This document shows, piece after piece, positions 28,517-38,329 of a DNA stretch of 64,000 bases. The notes beneath the pieces are model-generated. The model did no database searches, was not told where the DNA came from, and saw nothing but the letters and a program-made list of their open reading frames with translations. The stretch is from Pachysolen tannophilus NRRL Y-2460 (taxonomy: Eukaryota; Ascomycota; Pichiomycetes; Alaninales; Pachysolenaceae). The translations under genes were made by a program, and so were the position numbers. The stretch is taken from NCBI GenBank assembly GCA_001661245.1, contig KV454015.1, positions 62,001 to 126,000 on the forward strand, read 5' to 3'. Numbering within the stretch: the first letter of the stretch is position 1; every line of letters begins with the position of its first letter.

Positions 28517-29011
28517 ATGAAGAACGATTTGAACCCAGTAGAGCTGGAAAGACGGAAGGCGAAACAAAAAGATATTAGAAAGAATAAGAGAAAGAATCTT
28601 GCTGGCAAGAATAAAAAAGATGGAGAAGAAGATATAAGATCAAGAGAAAATAGGAGAGAACAAGAAGAGAAAAATAATGAAAAAGATAAAGATATAAAAC
28701 TTGGAAGTAAATCAATTTTTTATGATCCTGAATGGAATCCATATGGTACAGTGCCCGAGAAGTATCTGAATAAATATCCTAATTTAAGGTATTTCCCATC
28801 GAAGAAGCAAAAATCAGAGATTGTAAAATTAGATATAGCATTACCATTAGATGATCCACCAATTTTTTATAAATTAGATTCTTCTATTATCAATAATAAA
28901 GTTTCCATGTCAAATGCACATGAATTGGAACAGGAAGAGCTTGCAAAAGAGAAATTACAGAAAAGTCTTGTACCTATTAGTGTTTTAAATAAAAAAAGAA
29001 AGATAAAGTAG
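28517..29011 (+). CDS. WBP11-like nuclear protein
   Basis: A 164-residue protein starts at ATG 28517; the upstream frame is Phe-rich and lacks an earlier convincing start. NPVELERRKAKQKDIRKNKR at the N-terminus resembles the WBP11 (NPWBP/SIPP1) signature, a basic helix found in a spliceosome-associated protein. A second conserved-looking block, SIFYDPEWNPYGTVPEKY, recalls the YDPxxNPYG motif of that family. The Pro-rich WW-binding stretches of animal WBP11 are missing, as in other small fungal members. A role in splicing is an inference from the family only. Confidence 0.55.
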   Translation: MKNDLNPVELERRKAKQKDIRKNKRKNLAGKNKKDGEEDIRSRENRREQEEKNNEKDKDIKLGSKSIFYDPEWNPYGTVPEKYLNKYPNLRYFPSKKQKSEIVKLDIALPLDDPPIFYKLDSSIINNKVSMSNAHELEQEELAKEKLQKSLVPISVLNKKRKIK

Positions 29012-29202
29012 GTAAAAACGTATCATTTCATTTATAATTGGAAAAGAAAAGAACAGATGAAAAAAAAAAAAAAAAAAGAAAAGAAGTAAGACATGAAAGT
29101 TGTTCGATAATAAAAGAAATTTAAAAGTAAACTTATAAACTATTCTTTTGTATAATTTTTTTTCTATTTTCTTTATTTTAAAAAATCAAAAAGAAGAAAA
29201 AT

Positions 29203-29907
29203 TTATTGTTTAAAAACTTTTTCAATTTCATCAACTGCTTGGAGTAAAACTCTTTCTTGGAATTTTGGATTACCAACTTCTTTTTCAACGTTTGCAATAA
29301 CTGTAGCAGCCAATTGTTGTTGTTCTGCTTGTCTAAGGTTATTTTCATGTCTAACCCATGATTCCAAAACAGATTTTGCTTCAGCTGCCAATGCAACTTT
29401 TTGTTTTAATTCAAATGCTTCAGCTTCTAATTGAGCTGTTTCTTTTGAAATTTCAAATAAAGTCTTTGTAGTAGCAACAACATCTTTTAAATTAGTAACT
29501 TGATCAATTCTACTTTGAACAGCTTCAACATGTTTTGATCTTGAAGAATTTAAAATATCAACAATACTTTTAATAGTAGATGAAGCCCATTCTCCATAAA
29601 GAGGAGCAAGAACTCTTGAACACATGGCAACAAAACCTGTAAAAGTAATCAACAACATTGCTTCATCATTAAAGACAAAAAGTCCATTAGAAACTGCATA
29701 AACAGCAGCAGCAGTAGATGTAGCCAAGATACCTGTCTTAGATAAAGCAGAATTCCCTGGAAGAGCATCAATAATCGAATTAGCCTTTGTCTTTGGATCT
29801 ACCGGAGTAGATAAATAACGAATACCAATTGGGGTAATTGGTGCAATTGATCTATTCAATTGCATAGAAATTGGACGAATAGCCCTTAATGATAACCTAG
29901 AACTCAT
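29203..29907 (-). CDS. ATP4: ATP synthase subunit b (F0 stator)
   Basis: The precursor has 234 residues (S. cerevisiae Atp4 244). The presequence of about 35 residues is rich in Arg and Ser. DPKTKANSIIDALPGNSALSK corresponds to the mature start of yeast Atp4, then two membrane helices (about 58-110). A long charged stator helix follows, with NSSRSKHVEAVQSRIDQVTN and a C-terminal GNPKFQERVL. Subunit b anchors the peripheral stalk that holds the F1 head against rotation of the c-ring in the inner membrane. Confidence 0.96.
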   Translation of the reverse strand: MSSRLSLRAIRPISMQLNRSIAPITPIGIRYLSTPVDPKTKANSIIDALPGNSALSKTGILATSTAAAVYAVSNGLFVFNDEAMLLITFTGFVAMCSRVLAPLYGEWASSTIKSIVDILNSSRSKHVEAVQSRIDQVTNLKDVVATTKTLFEISKETAQLEAEAFELKQKVALAAEAKSVLESWVRHENNLRQAEQQQLAATVIANVEKEVGNPKFQERVLLQAVDEIEKVFKQ

Positions 29908-30773
29908 ACTTATTATTTTTAAAACAATTGATTGATTAATTTCAAGGAATATTATTTAAGAAAACTTTTTTTTTTTAAAACAAAAGAAAGAAAAAAAGAA
30001 AAAAAATTTAAATAAATAAATACAATTTCTTTTTCTTTTTAATTAATTTGGTAAAAATTATTAAATCTCAATTTTTATAACTATATCAATTATTATATTA
30101 TATTATATTATATTAAATTTTAATAGATTTTATTATATCGGCGTTTTAAAACTTTTTTTTTTTCCTTTTTAAAAATTTGTTGATATTTCATTGGGTTATT
30201 GCTGACCCGGTGAAAATGAATGTATACAAGCAAATTGGCAGATACTAAAAAAAGACAAAAAAAAGGGAAAACGAGGAAAAAAAGAATACGTGGTGCAGGA
30301 AGTGGTGCAGATTCTGGTGTAAGGTGTTTTTGTTTATGGTGTAGGATGCGAGTGACAAACTTGGTGTAAGATGTGTCATTTATGGTGTAGTGTGTGGTGT
30401 AGTGTGTGGTGCAATGTGTGGTGCAGGATTAGTAGTGTATTTTTCAAATAGAAAACACAGTTTTCCGTTTTTAAACTCTTTGGTAAGTGCACGCACTACA
30501 ATTGTTTTCATTTCTAATTTTTTTCATAGCTTTCACTCGTAATGTAGTGGTTTGGTGGTATTGATCGTTCTTGTACTCTCGTATAGTAGAAAGGAAAAAA
30601 AATAAATAAATAAAATAAAAAGTTCCTTTTCATTTTTATTTGTTTTCTTTTTTTTTTTTTTTTTTTTATTTTTTTAACTAAAGAAAAATTATTTTGTTTT
30701 CTACTCTTTTCTTTTTTTTTTTTTTTTTTTTGGTGTTTTATCTCAATTAATTAAAAGTGTTAAAGTTATCAAG
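29908..30773. promoter_or_regulatory. divergent promoter of ATP4 and ERG20, with GGTGYA array
   Basis: About 870 bases lie between the two starts. A GT-rich array at 30292-30425 is described separately. GCACTAC lies at 30493-30499. Long T tracts precede the ERG20 start. Confidence 0.5.
30292..30425 (+). repeat. GGTGYA array with 12-bp period
   Basis: GGTGCA or GGTGTA starts at 30292, 30304, 30316, 30338, 30363, 30384, 30396, 30408 and 30420, with a further GGTGTT at 30323. The first three and the last four are spaced exactly 12 bases apart. All lie on one strand. The GGTGT-rich character recalls Rap1-bound and telomere-like yeast DNA. Confidence 0.75.
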
Positions 30774-31829
30774 ATGGATAAGAATTTAGCAAAGGAAAAA
30801 TTTCTTCAAGAATTCCCAGATTTAGTTGATGAATTGGAACAATTGGTACGGAGTTATGGTATGCCAGAAGATGCTATTGATTGGTTTAAAAAATCATTAA
30901 ATTATAATACTCCTGGTGGTAAATTAAACAGAGGTATATCTGTTGTTGACACTTATTTGATTTTAAAAGGTTTAAATCATTATGATGAAATTCCACCACT
31001 TGAATTTAAAAAAATTTCTCTTTTAGGTTGGTGTATTGAATTATTACAAGCTTATTTTCTTGTTGCTGATGATATGATGGATAAATCAATTACAAGAAGA
31101 GGACAACCTTGTTGGTATAAAGTTGAAAATGTTGGTGATATTGCAATCAATGATTCTTTTATGTTAGAAGGTGCAATTTATATGCTTTTAAAAAATCATT
31201 TTAAAAAAGATTCATATTATTCAGATTTATTAGATTTATTTCATGAAATTACTTTTAAAACAGAATTAGGTCAATTATTAGATTTAATTACGGCACCCGA
31301 AGATCATGTTGATTTATCAAAATTTTCTTTACAAAAACATTCATTTATTGTTATATATAAGACAGCATATTATTCATTTTTTTTACCTGTAGCATTAGCA
31401 ATGATTGTATGTGGTTTAAATAATGAAAAAGATATGAAACAAGCACATGATCTTCTTATCCCATTAGGTGAATATTTCCAAATTCAAGATGATTACCTTG
31501 ATTGTTTTGGTAAACCAGAAGATATTGGTAAAATTGGTACTGATATTCAAGATAATAAATGTTCATGGGTTGTTAATACAGCTTTAAAAATTTGTAATAA
31601 TGAACAAAGATCTATATTGGATAAAAATTATGGTATTAAATCAAATGAAAATGAAAAAATTGTTAAAGATTTATTTAATGAATTAAAAATTGATCAAATT
31701 TATTTAAATTATGAACAAGATTTTGTTACAGATTTAAAATTGAAAATTGATAAAATTGATGAAAGTAGAGGATTTAAAAAACAAGTTATAACTTCATTTT
31801 TAAATAAAATTTACAAGCGTCAAAAATAA
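30774..31829 (+). CDS. ERG20: farnesyl diphosphate synthase
   Basis: The 351-residue protein (S. cerevisiae Erg20 352) joins dimethylallyl diphosphate and two isopentenyl diphosphates to make farnesyl diphosphate for sterols, haem a, ubiquinone and prenylated proteins. The first Asp-rich motif DDMMD begins at Asp99 and the second, DDYLD, at Asp239. Arg-Arg-Gly-Gln-Pro follows the first motif, as in all E-type synthases. GTDIQDNKCSWV and the basic C-terminus KRQK fit the family. YFLVADD, with aromatic residues before the first motif, is consistent with C15 product length. Confidence 0.97.
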   Translation: MDKNLAKEKFLQEFPDLVDELEQLVRSYGMPEDAIDWFKKSLNYNTPGGKLNRGISVVDTYLILKGLNHYDEIPPLEFKKISLLGWCIELLQAYFLVADDMMDKSITRRGQPCWYKVENVGDIAINDSFMLEGAIYMLLKNHFKKDSYYSDLLDLFHEITFKTELGQLLDLITAPEDHVDLSKFSLQKHSFIVIYKTAYYSFFLPVALAMIVCGLNNEKDMKQAHDLLIPLGEYFQIQDDYLDCFGKPEDIGKIGTDIQDNKCSWVVNTALKICNNEQRSILDKNYGIKSNENEKIVKDLFNELKIDQIYLNYEQDFVTDLKLKIDKIDESRGFKKQVITSFLNKIYKRQK

Positions 31830-32040
31830 AATATTAAATAATAAATAATAAAACTTATAGCTTTTTATACAATATTCAAAAAAATTTATTTTATTTTATT
31901 TTTTTTTTCTTTAGAAATAAAAAAGTATAAATATAAATATATATATATATATATATATATTAATTTGGAAGGTTCTTTTTTTTTTTTTTTTATACATGTA
32001 AATATTTGCAAAATGTGCCAAACATGTTGCTTTAGTTCTA
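31830..32040. other. short convergent 3' spacer
   Basis: AT-rich spacer with a (TA)n tract (about 31937-31960) between ERG20 and QCR8. Confidence 0.6.
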
Positions 32041-32429
32041 TTAGACGTTAACTCTTTCTAATTCTTCTCTACCAGCCTTGGTATATAAATATTCATTATA
32101 ATCTCTAGCCTTTGCCCAAATATTCCAAACAATTATACCTGGAATAACAATATACAAAACTTGTGATCTAGTTCTTCTCCAAGTATTGAAAACAGCTTTT
32201 TCCAAAGAACCTCTCAAAGGATCTTGAGCAAATGGAGAAACTGCATAAGTTGTGATACCTTTTTGTGGTGGAGATCCTAAAAAAAATGAAAAAAAATAAA
32301 TTTAAAAATAAACTTGTTAGTATAAAAAACAATCTCAATACATCATAAATATATATATATATAATCATCTTTCCACATACCCATTGAACCCCACCAGCCC
32401 ATATATGCATTAGCGCCGTGTCCACCCAT
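32041..32429 (-). CDS. QCR8: cytochrome bc1 complex subunit 8, spliced
   Basis: Exon 1 is 32381-32429 and exon 2 is 32041-32276. The 104-base intron (32277-32380) has donor GTATGT, branch TACTAAC (32316-32322 on the given strand) and acceptor TAG. The joined protein has 94 residues (yeast Qcr8 also 94) and begins MGGHGANAYMGWWGSMG. It contains KGITTYAVSPFAQDP and ends YTKAGREELERVNV, nearly the yeast C-terminus. One membrane helix spans about residues 52-70. Qcr8 binds cytochrome b in complex III. Without the intron the gene would look like two meaningless short frames. Confidence 0.97.
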
Positions 32430-33045
32430 TTTTAATATAATTGATGGTCTATAAATTTAACTCTTAAAAAAGATTTTTAAAAAATTAAATTATATATATA
32501 TATATTTATATATATATACATATAGTTAAAATGATATAGTACTTTTAAAATTTCTTCGTCTCTTTTTTCTTTTTTTTTTTTTTTTTTGGCCTTATATTAC
32601 TTGAGCAAAAATTAACGAAATAGGATTGGTTGAAATTGGTAGTGGCAACAAAGAACAAAAAAGAACCAGAACGGATAAGCTGGGCTTAAAATACACTACT
32701 TAGTTTTTTTTTTTTTGTTTTCGTTTTCAACATTAGGAAGTAGTGCACGTAGACATAATCCTGAAACAGAAAATTATATTACAATTATACACTACCTTCT
32801 TTAGAATGGAAAGAAATAAAAAAAAACAAAAAAAAAAAAAAAGGAAAAGAATCGAGTTTCCCTTTTGAGACATTAGGGGGCGATTTGAACTAGGACTTTC
32901 TTTTTCTTAATTTTTTTGATTTATTTTCTGGGGCGGTTTTTAGAATGTATAGAGGAAGTTTTTAATGTGGGATTTTTTTTTATTTTTAATAAAATATTAG
33001 TTAAATTGTAATCCTTTATCTATATTCTGTACTCCATATAGAGAG
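32430..33045. promoter_or_regulatory. divergent promoter of QCR8 and the kinase gene
   Basis: About 616 bases hold (TA)n tracts near 32494-32524, poly(T) near 32572 and poly(A) near 32819-32843. GTAGTGC lies at 32740-32746, directly followed by ACG, so GTGCAC forms a small palindrome. Confidence 0.4.
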
Positions 33046-35307
33046 ATGGTTCCGCCGGTTGATAATGATCATTTTCATATGAATATTCCTGTGAAATCAA
33101 AACCTATAATAGGTTCAACTAATGTAGAATATATTAATTTGGATAATGGTAATTTACAAATTAAATCATCATCGGATTTATCCGCTGTGGCTCAAAGGAA
33201 TTCATTTGAAAAAGAATCATTAAATTCATTAAATTATGAGCAACAAAAAATTGAATCACTGGAAGATTTACCTAGATCATTTGAAAATGTTAATAAGAGA
33301 GTGCCGAAATTGGTAAGAACTTATTCAGAAACAGAAGCTTGTAATTTTAATCATTTAACTGGAGCTAGATTATACGATGATTTAAAACATAGACCTTATC
33401 ATCGTCTTCATTCCGCAGGTACGGATAATACTGAATCCCCAGTTTTAACAATGAAAAGTTATGGTAATGATGATAGTAGTATTAAGACACAAAAAAATAA
33501 TGAAAATGAAGAATTCACTTTTACAGGTATAGAAGATGAATATATTCCAGGTTTTACCTTTGATAAAAATAGTATATCGAAATGGTTTGATAATGGTGAA
33601 CAAATTGATATTTTCTTAAATAAAAGAGATTCGATATATACAACAACAAACGTTAATCCAATAAAAGTGCCGGGCACTGGTAATGGTAATGCTAATGCTA
33701 ATGGTATCGGTAATGGTATTGATAATAATAATAATAATAATAATATTAATAATAATAATGGATCGAAATCAATTTCATTTAATATTCCAAATTCTGTATC
33801 AAATTCCACATCTTTTTCAATGAATAAAAAAGATTTAGAAGATGCTGTTAATAAATCAGCAAATGCTTTAAATTTACTTCCTCCAAATTTTATTGAATTA
33901 CCCTTTTCACAAAGAAGAAAAATTATTAAAAAATTATATCCCGATGTTGATTATATGTACATGACAAAATTAATCAAACTGTATTATAAAAACAGTAGTT
34001 ATTCATCACATTCTTCACCAGCTCAAAGTTATTTATCCAATCTAAGATCATTCTCATCAAGCGACTCTAACAATAATAATAATAATAATAATAATAATAA
34101 TCTACACAGACCTCCACTTTATGATACCAATGAAAAAGGTGCTTTAGTATTGAATCATAGATTGGGTGATGTAATAGGTTATGGTGCATGGGGAATAATT
34201 AGAGAATGTTTTGATGTTTCTCAAAATCAAATAAGAGCATGTAAGATAATTTCTACTTCAAATTCAAAGATAAGATCGGTTTTCAAAAATGAAATTAAAA
34301 TATGGACAGAATTACACAATGAAAATTTGTTACCCTTATTAGATTATAAAGAAACTCCAGATTTTATATTTGCAATTACACAAAGAATTTATGGTGGAAC
34401 ATTATTTGAATTAGTTCAATATTGGGGGGTTAATGATCTGAGAATAGATTTTAAAACAAGATTAAATATAATTAAAAAATGTTGCTTACAAATTTTGTCT
34501 GGTTTAAAATATATGCATGAGAAAGGTATTGTACATGCAGATGTTAAATTAGAAAACTGTCTTATTGATGATAAAATTGATAATATTTCAAGAAATGATA
34601 TCGATAAAATTTTAATTTGTGATTTTGGAATGTCTCAATATTATCGTCGAACATATAAAAAAGATCGTGGTGTTTCCAAATCGAAATCATCTTCAAACCT
34701 ATCATCTGGCACTAATAGCGGCAGAAAACATTCGCAATTTAAAGAAATCATCAACGACAAGAGATTGACCCATGATGATACACCTATTGGTATAACCTCG
34801 TTTAAAAAAAAATTTGGACCTTCGCTAACTTCCACAAATTTAAGACCGTTATCTCCTAATAGTAGCTACCCAACAACTGGAGATGGGAATAATACCAAAC
34901 TTTCAGAAGTAGTTGATTTCCTGTCTTCAAAAGAACCTGCATCGGAACAAAATACAAAAATGCCGGATTCCCACATTGGTTCATTGCCTTATGCCGCGCC
35001 GGAGTTGCTTTCAACTTTACCATCAGACCTTTCACCTTTACAAGATATATGGGCATTTGGTGTATTATTATATACAATGATTTTAGGAGAGTTGCCCTTC
35101 AATCATAGTTATGAACCAAGATTAAAACTGATGATAATTAATGCTAAAGTAGATTTCAACAAATTCGATACCATTTTACAATCAGAAGGTGATAAGAGAC
35201 TTTTAAAAATTTTGAAAAGTTGTTTAGAAAAAAATATGGAGAAAAGAGTCTCCAATGTCGATTTTTTAATAGCAGAAATTACAAATAGTTTTTCCAACGA
35301 AAATTAA
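33046..35307 (+). CDS. serine/threonine protein kinase with expanded activation segment
   Basis: The protein has 753 residues. The first 360 are disordered, with Asn-rich runs. The kinase domain starts near 375: Gly loop IGYGAWG, ATP-binding Lys in RACKII, catalytic loop HADVKLEN (HRD read as HAD, with catalytic Asp kept), DFG at 526-528 and APE at 651-653. DFG to APE therefore spans about 125 residues instead of the usual 20-30, filled with a Ser-rich, basic insert. The C lobe is otherwise normal (DIWAFGVLLYTMILGELPF). I recognise it as a fungal CAMK-like kinase but cannot assign a named orthologue; it does not match S. cerevisiae Prr1 as I recall it. Confidence 0.85.
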   Translation: MVPPVDNDHFHMNIPVKSKPIIGSTNVEYINLDNGNLQIKSSSDLSAVAQRNSFEKESLNSLNYEQQKIESLEDLPRSFENVNKRVPKLVRTYSETEACNFNHLTGARLYDDLKHRPYHRLHSAGTDNTESPVLTMKSYGNDDSSIKTQKNNENEEFTFTGIEDEYIPGFTFDKNSISKWFDNGEQIDIFLNKRDSIYTTTNVNPIKVPGTGNGNANANGIGNGIDNNNNNNNINNNNGSKSISFNIPNSVSNSTSFSMNKKDLEDAVNKSANALNLLPPNFIELPFSQRRKIIKKLYPDVDYMYMTKLIKLYYKNSSYSSHSSPAQSYLSNLRSFSSSDSNNNNNNNNNNNLHRPPLYDTNEKGALVLNHRLGDVIGYGAWGIIRECFDVSQNQIRACKIISTSNSKIRSVFKNEIKIWTELHNENLLPLLDYKETPDFIFAITQRIYGGTLFELVQYWGVNDLRIDFKTRLNIIKKCCLQILSGLKYMHEKGIVHADVKLENCLIDDKIDNISRNDIDKILICDFGMSQYYRRTYKKDRGVSKSKSSSNLSSGTNSGRKHSQFKEIINDKRLTHDDTPIGITSFKKKFGPSLTSTNLRPLSPNSSYPTTGDGNNTKLSEVVDFLSSKEPASEQNTKMPDSHIGSLPYAAPELLSTLPSDLSPLQDIWAFGVLLYTMILGELPFNHSYEPRLKLMIINAKVDFNKFDTILQSEGDKRLLKILKSCLEKNMEKRVSNVDFLIAEITNSFSNEN

Positions 35308-36177
35308 TTAACTTGCTATAGCTTTGTATAATAATTAACAACATTAGAATCCGAATCCGCTCTTTTAATGCATAGAGATTTCATTATTATTTACTATACA
35401 ATTTCGTAATCTTTACAATCTTTACAATCTTTAAAATCTTTGAAATCTTTGCAATCTTTGCAATCTTTGCAATCTTGTACATGGGTAGTAGATTAAATGG
35501 TGGGGAGAATGTCTGAAAGTGGAGTTGAAGTGGAGGTGAGGGGCAAGCAGGCTAAACATCAAGCGAGACAAAATAATATTATCAAATATTTTACCTTACA
35601 TTGACTTATGATCGAAGATCGCATGATTATTCCTGCGGAAAATTTTTTTTTTTCTTTTTTAAAAAATGGAGAGAATAATACCCTACAAGTAAGCCGCTTT
35701 CAACGGTAGGTTACGGTATATTTGGTTGAAACCGGAAAAACTATATGCACGTATTCCTTGTAAAATATGAGGAGACCAAAGTGAAATAGGAAGAAAAGTG
35801 CGCGCGGAAAATAGCTAATACGAAGGAAAAACTTAATTTTAAATTATAAAGTGTGACGGAAGAATTTATATTGTCTAAGTACGCACCTATTAAGGAAAAA
35901 AGGCAAAACCGCTTGAAAAACCTTTCTATTATTGTAATACGGGTATTAATGGTTCGTTAGACAATATTCTTCTGAGGTTTTATTTCACTTTTTCTTATTT
36001 TCTTTTCTTTTATCATTTTCAAATAGTTTTCTTGAAGTTTTTGCTTATTATTATTTTCAAGTATCAAATTAAACTGAATACAAAAGAGTGGGGTTATAGT
36101 AAAACTAAAGACGGCAACGGATTAATTATTAATCATAGATTTCTAAAGATTTGTATACATTTTTTATATACCTTCGT
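35308..36177. promoter_or_regulatory. MIG1 upstream region
   Basis: About 870 bases. A nine-base tandem repeat lies at 35409-35476. An inverted repeat pairs GAAGAAT and ATTGTCTAA (within 35859-35878) with TTAGACAATATTCTTC (35957-35972). AGGGG stress-type cores occur near 35540. No gene is recognised. Confidence 0.45.
35409..35476 (+). repeat. 9-bp tandem repeat (ATCTTTRCA)
   Basis: Seven full units and one partial unit of ATCTTTACA/ATCTTTGCA occur head to tail, shifting gradually from the ACA to the GCA form. It lies 100 bases after the kinase stop, probably in its 3' untranslated region. Confidence 0.85.
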
Positions 36178-37896
36178 ATGATGCTCTCGGATATCCAGAA
36201 TAACACCGACAACGCCAACAATGAAAATAGACTAGAGATTAATGATCAGACTGGGGTGGACAAGAAGAAAGATAGACCATACCGTTGTCCCTTATGTGAC
36301 AAGGCATTCCACAGATTAGAACATCAAACAAGACATATAAGAACACATACAGGTGAAAAACCTCATCAGTGTACTTTCCCCGGTTGTTCCAAGAGATTTT
36401 CTCGGTCGGATGAATTGTCAAGACATTCAAGGATTCACACTAATCCAACAACTAGGAAACCAAGGTCGAAGAATAAGAAAAATTTGAATACAACCGCTGC
36501 TGATAGGAATGTGCTTGAAAATGGCGGAGGTAATATCAATGTCACCAATGGTAGTGGGCCTGTTGATACCATGGTTCCACCTCAGATTCCAATGAGCCAA
36601 GTCTATGCTGTTCCAGCTGTATTTGACAACAATGGACTCCTTGCGTATCCTCAACCGCCACTACCACCTTTACCAGTACCATTACAGCAGCATCATCAAC
36701 AACAGCAGCAACAACTACAACAACTACAACAACCACAACAACCACAACAACAACCACTGCATCCATATTTCCTCGTACTGGATCAAATGGCTCCTCAACA
36801 GCAACAATCAGCACAACAACTTGCAGAACCTGTTTATAGAGTCCCATTGACTCGTAATCCACAACAGCTTCCAAATATGGTCTCACCACTTAAAGTTTCA
36901 CCTCCACAACAGCAACCTCAGCCTGTTACTTTACCACCGCTAGGTACAATTGCTAATGAATCTCCGTTCAATCACAATACTAATGTTACAAACAATAGCG
37001 AGATGTTCCACTTGAATAGGCCAAGAGTTTTCAGTTCTAATAGTTTACACGCATTTGATTTTAAATCAGTGGCAGCTAATTCAAGTTTCTCATCGAAATC
37101 CAATTCAACAACCTCTTTGCACTCATTGGCTTCTAGAAACAGTTCGAGTTCAAGTCTCGCTTCAAGTTTTGGTAATAGTTTACATCATACAAAGTTGTTA
37201 GGTTCTTTAACCTCTTTACAGAGAATGACACCTGTCAGGTATTCATCAACAACAAATTTAACAAAATCTAGTTCTAGAAACACAATTATTGGAATTTCAG
37301 ATATCTTGGAGAGTAATGCTAATGCTAATACTAATAATGGTTTATATTTGACAAACAGGAAAAAGACTAAACCAGACTCTCCGTTGAATTCGGCACCAAA
37401 TTCTCCTCCTCTCAGAGCCAATATCGCAAGTCTATTGAATCATGATGTAAACGGTGATGCCAATAGCGGGAGGGATAGAGATATGTCAATAAATAAACCT
37501 AGAGTGATATTTAATATTTCAACTCCAAGTGAAACTCCATTGACAACTCCAATGCAATCACCAACGTTGAAACCAGTTTCTTCTACAAATCATGTTCAAC
37601 TTCCTCCTTTGAGATGCATGTTAAATGATATACCAGACGCTAGAAATAATGGCGCTAATGGTAATGGCGTTAATGGTAATGGCGTTAATGGTAACGGCGC
37701 TAATGGTAATATCTCTAATGGTAATGGTAACGGTCCACATAATGATGTCAATCCATTGAAACGCAAATCTACGGTCGATTTGGCAAGTTTAAATGAATTA
37801 AATATACTAAATACAAAGAGTTCCTCTTCTTTAATTACACCGCCGCTAAACCTTGACTCAAAAAAGAGATTTTATTTGGTAGGCGAGAAAAAATAG
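36178..37896 (+). CDS. MIG1: C2H2 zinc-finger glucose repressor
   Basis: A 572-residue protein starts at ATG 36178, with another ATG at 36181; the longer frame begins with TTG. Two C2H2 fingers (about 33-86) read [20 protein letters not shown] and then [20 protein letters not shown], the Mig1 DNA-binding domain recognising GC boxes. The rest is disordered, with a Gln-rich stretch (about 185-235), Ser-rich blocks and a run of NGNGVNGNG repeats. [10 protein letters not shown] near 480 resembles the short C-terminal effector motif of Mig1. Snf1 phosphorylation and Hxk2 association control Mig1 in S. cerevisiae; HXK2 also lies in this window. Confidence 0.9.
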   Translation: MMLSDIQNNTDNANNENRLEINDQTGVDKKKDRPYRCPLCDKAFHRLEHQTRHIRTHTGEKPHQCTFPGCSKRFSRSDELSRHSRIHTNPTTRKPRSKNKKNLNTTAADRNVLENGGGNINVTNGSGPVDTMVPPQIPMSQVYAVPAVFDNNGLLAYPQPPLPPLPVPLQQHHQQQQQQLQQLQQPQQPQQQPLHPYFLVLDQMAPQQQQSAQQLAEPVYRVPLTRNPQQLPNMVSPLKVSPPQQQPQPVTLPPLGTIANESPFNHNTNVTNNSEMFHLNRPRVFSSNSLHAFDFKSVAANSSFSSKSNSTTSLHSLASRNSSSSSLASSFGNSLHHTKLLGSLTSLQRMTPVRYSSTTNLTKSSSRNTIIGISDILESNANANTNNGLYLTNRKKTKPDSPLNSAPNSPPLRANIASLLNHDVNGDANSGRDRDMSINKPRVIFNISTPSETPLTTPMQSPTLKPVSSTNHVQLPPLRCMLNDIPDARNNGANGNGVNGNGVNGNGANGNISNGNGNGPHNDVNPLKRKSTVDLASLNELNILNTKSSSSLITPPLNLDSKKRFYLVGEKK

Positions 37897-38329
37897 CAAA
37901 GAGAGCAAGATGGAACTTTTACAAGCTAATGATGAATCAATGATTTTATAAATGGACAGATGGTTTTGGTACTGCTGGTTTTTCTTTTAACTTTAATATA
38001 CACTTTTTCTTTTTTTTTCTTTCTTTCTTTTACTTTTTATTCTTTAATTAATCTTTACAAAGAAAACTCTAATGTTTGGGATCAGTTCCCGCTTACTTCT
38101 ATATAATATATGATATTCTTGTTGTAATTACACCGTCGTCGGTTAGATCTTTATCTATTAATTGGATCATTTGGATCATTTGGGTCACTAAATGACCCTT
38201 TTTTGGTCGTGCGGTTTTTTGATAATGTTTGTTTACGCTTTTAAATTTAAGTAGAAAGATCAAACTAGATAGAGAGTATTTATTGATAATAATTGAATTA
38301 AGTCTTTTTTTTTTCGGTGGAGGCGATTA
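37897..38329. promoter_or_regulatory. SMC6 promoter region with palindrome
   Basis: About 430 bases include the palindromic element GGTCACTAAATGACC (38183-38197) and TTTGGATCA repeated just upstream of it. T-rich DNA follows. Confidence 0.45.
38183..38197. promoter_or_regulatory. palindrome GGTCACTAAATGACC
   Basis: Half-sites GGTCA and TGACC flank five bases, 133 bases before the SMC6 start. A near-identical element occurs upstream of RPN7 at 61387-61401. A dimeric factor site is inferred. Confidence 0.45.

Noticed and set aside
33046-35307. Assignment of the kinase as PRR1
   Set aside because: The Gly loop, HAD loop and activation insert do not match S. cerevisiae Prr1 as I recall it, so the gene was left unnamed.
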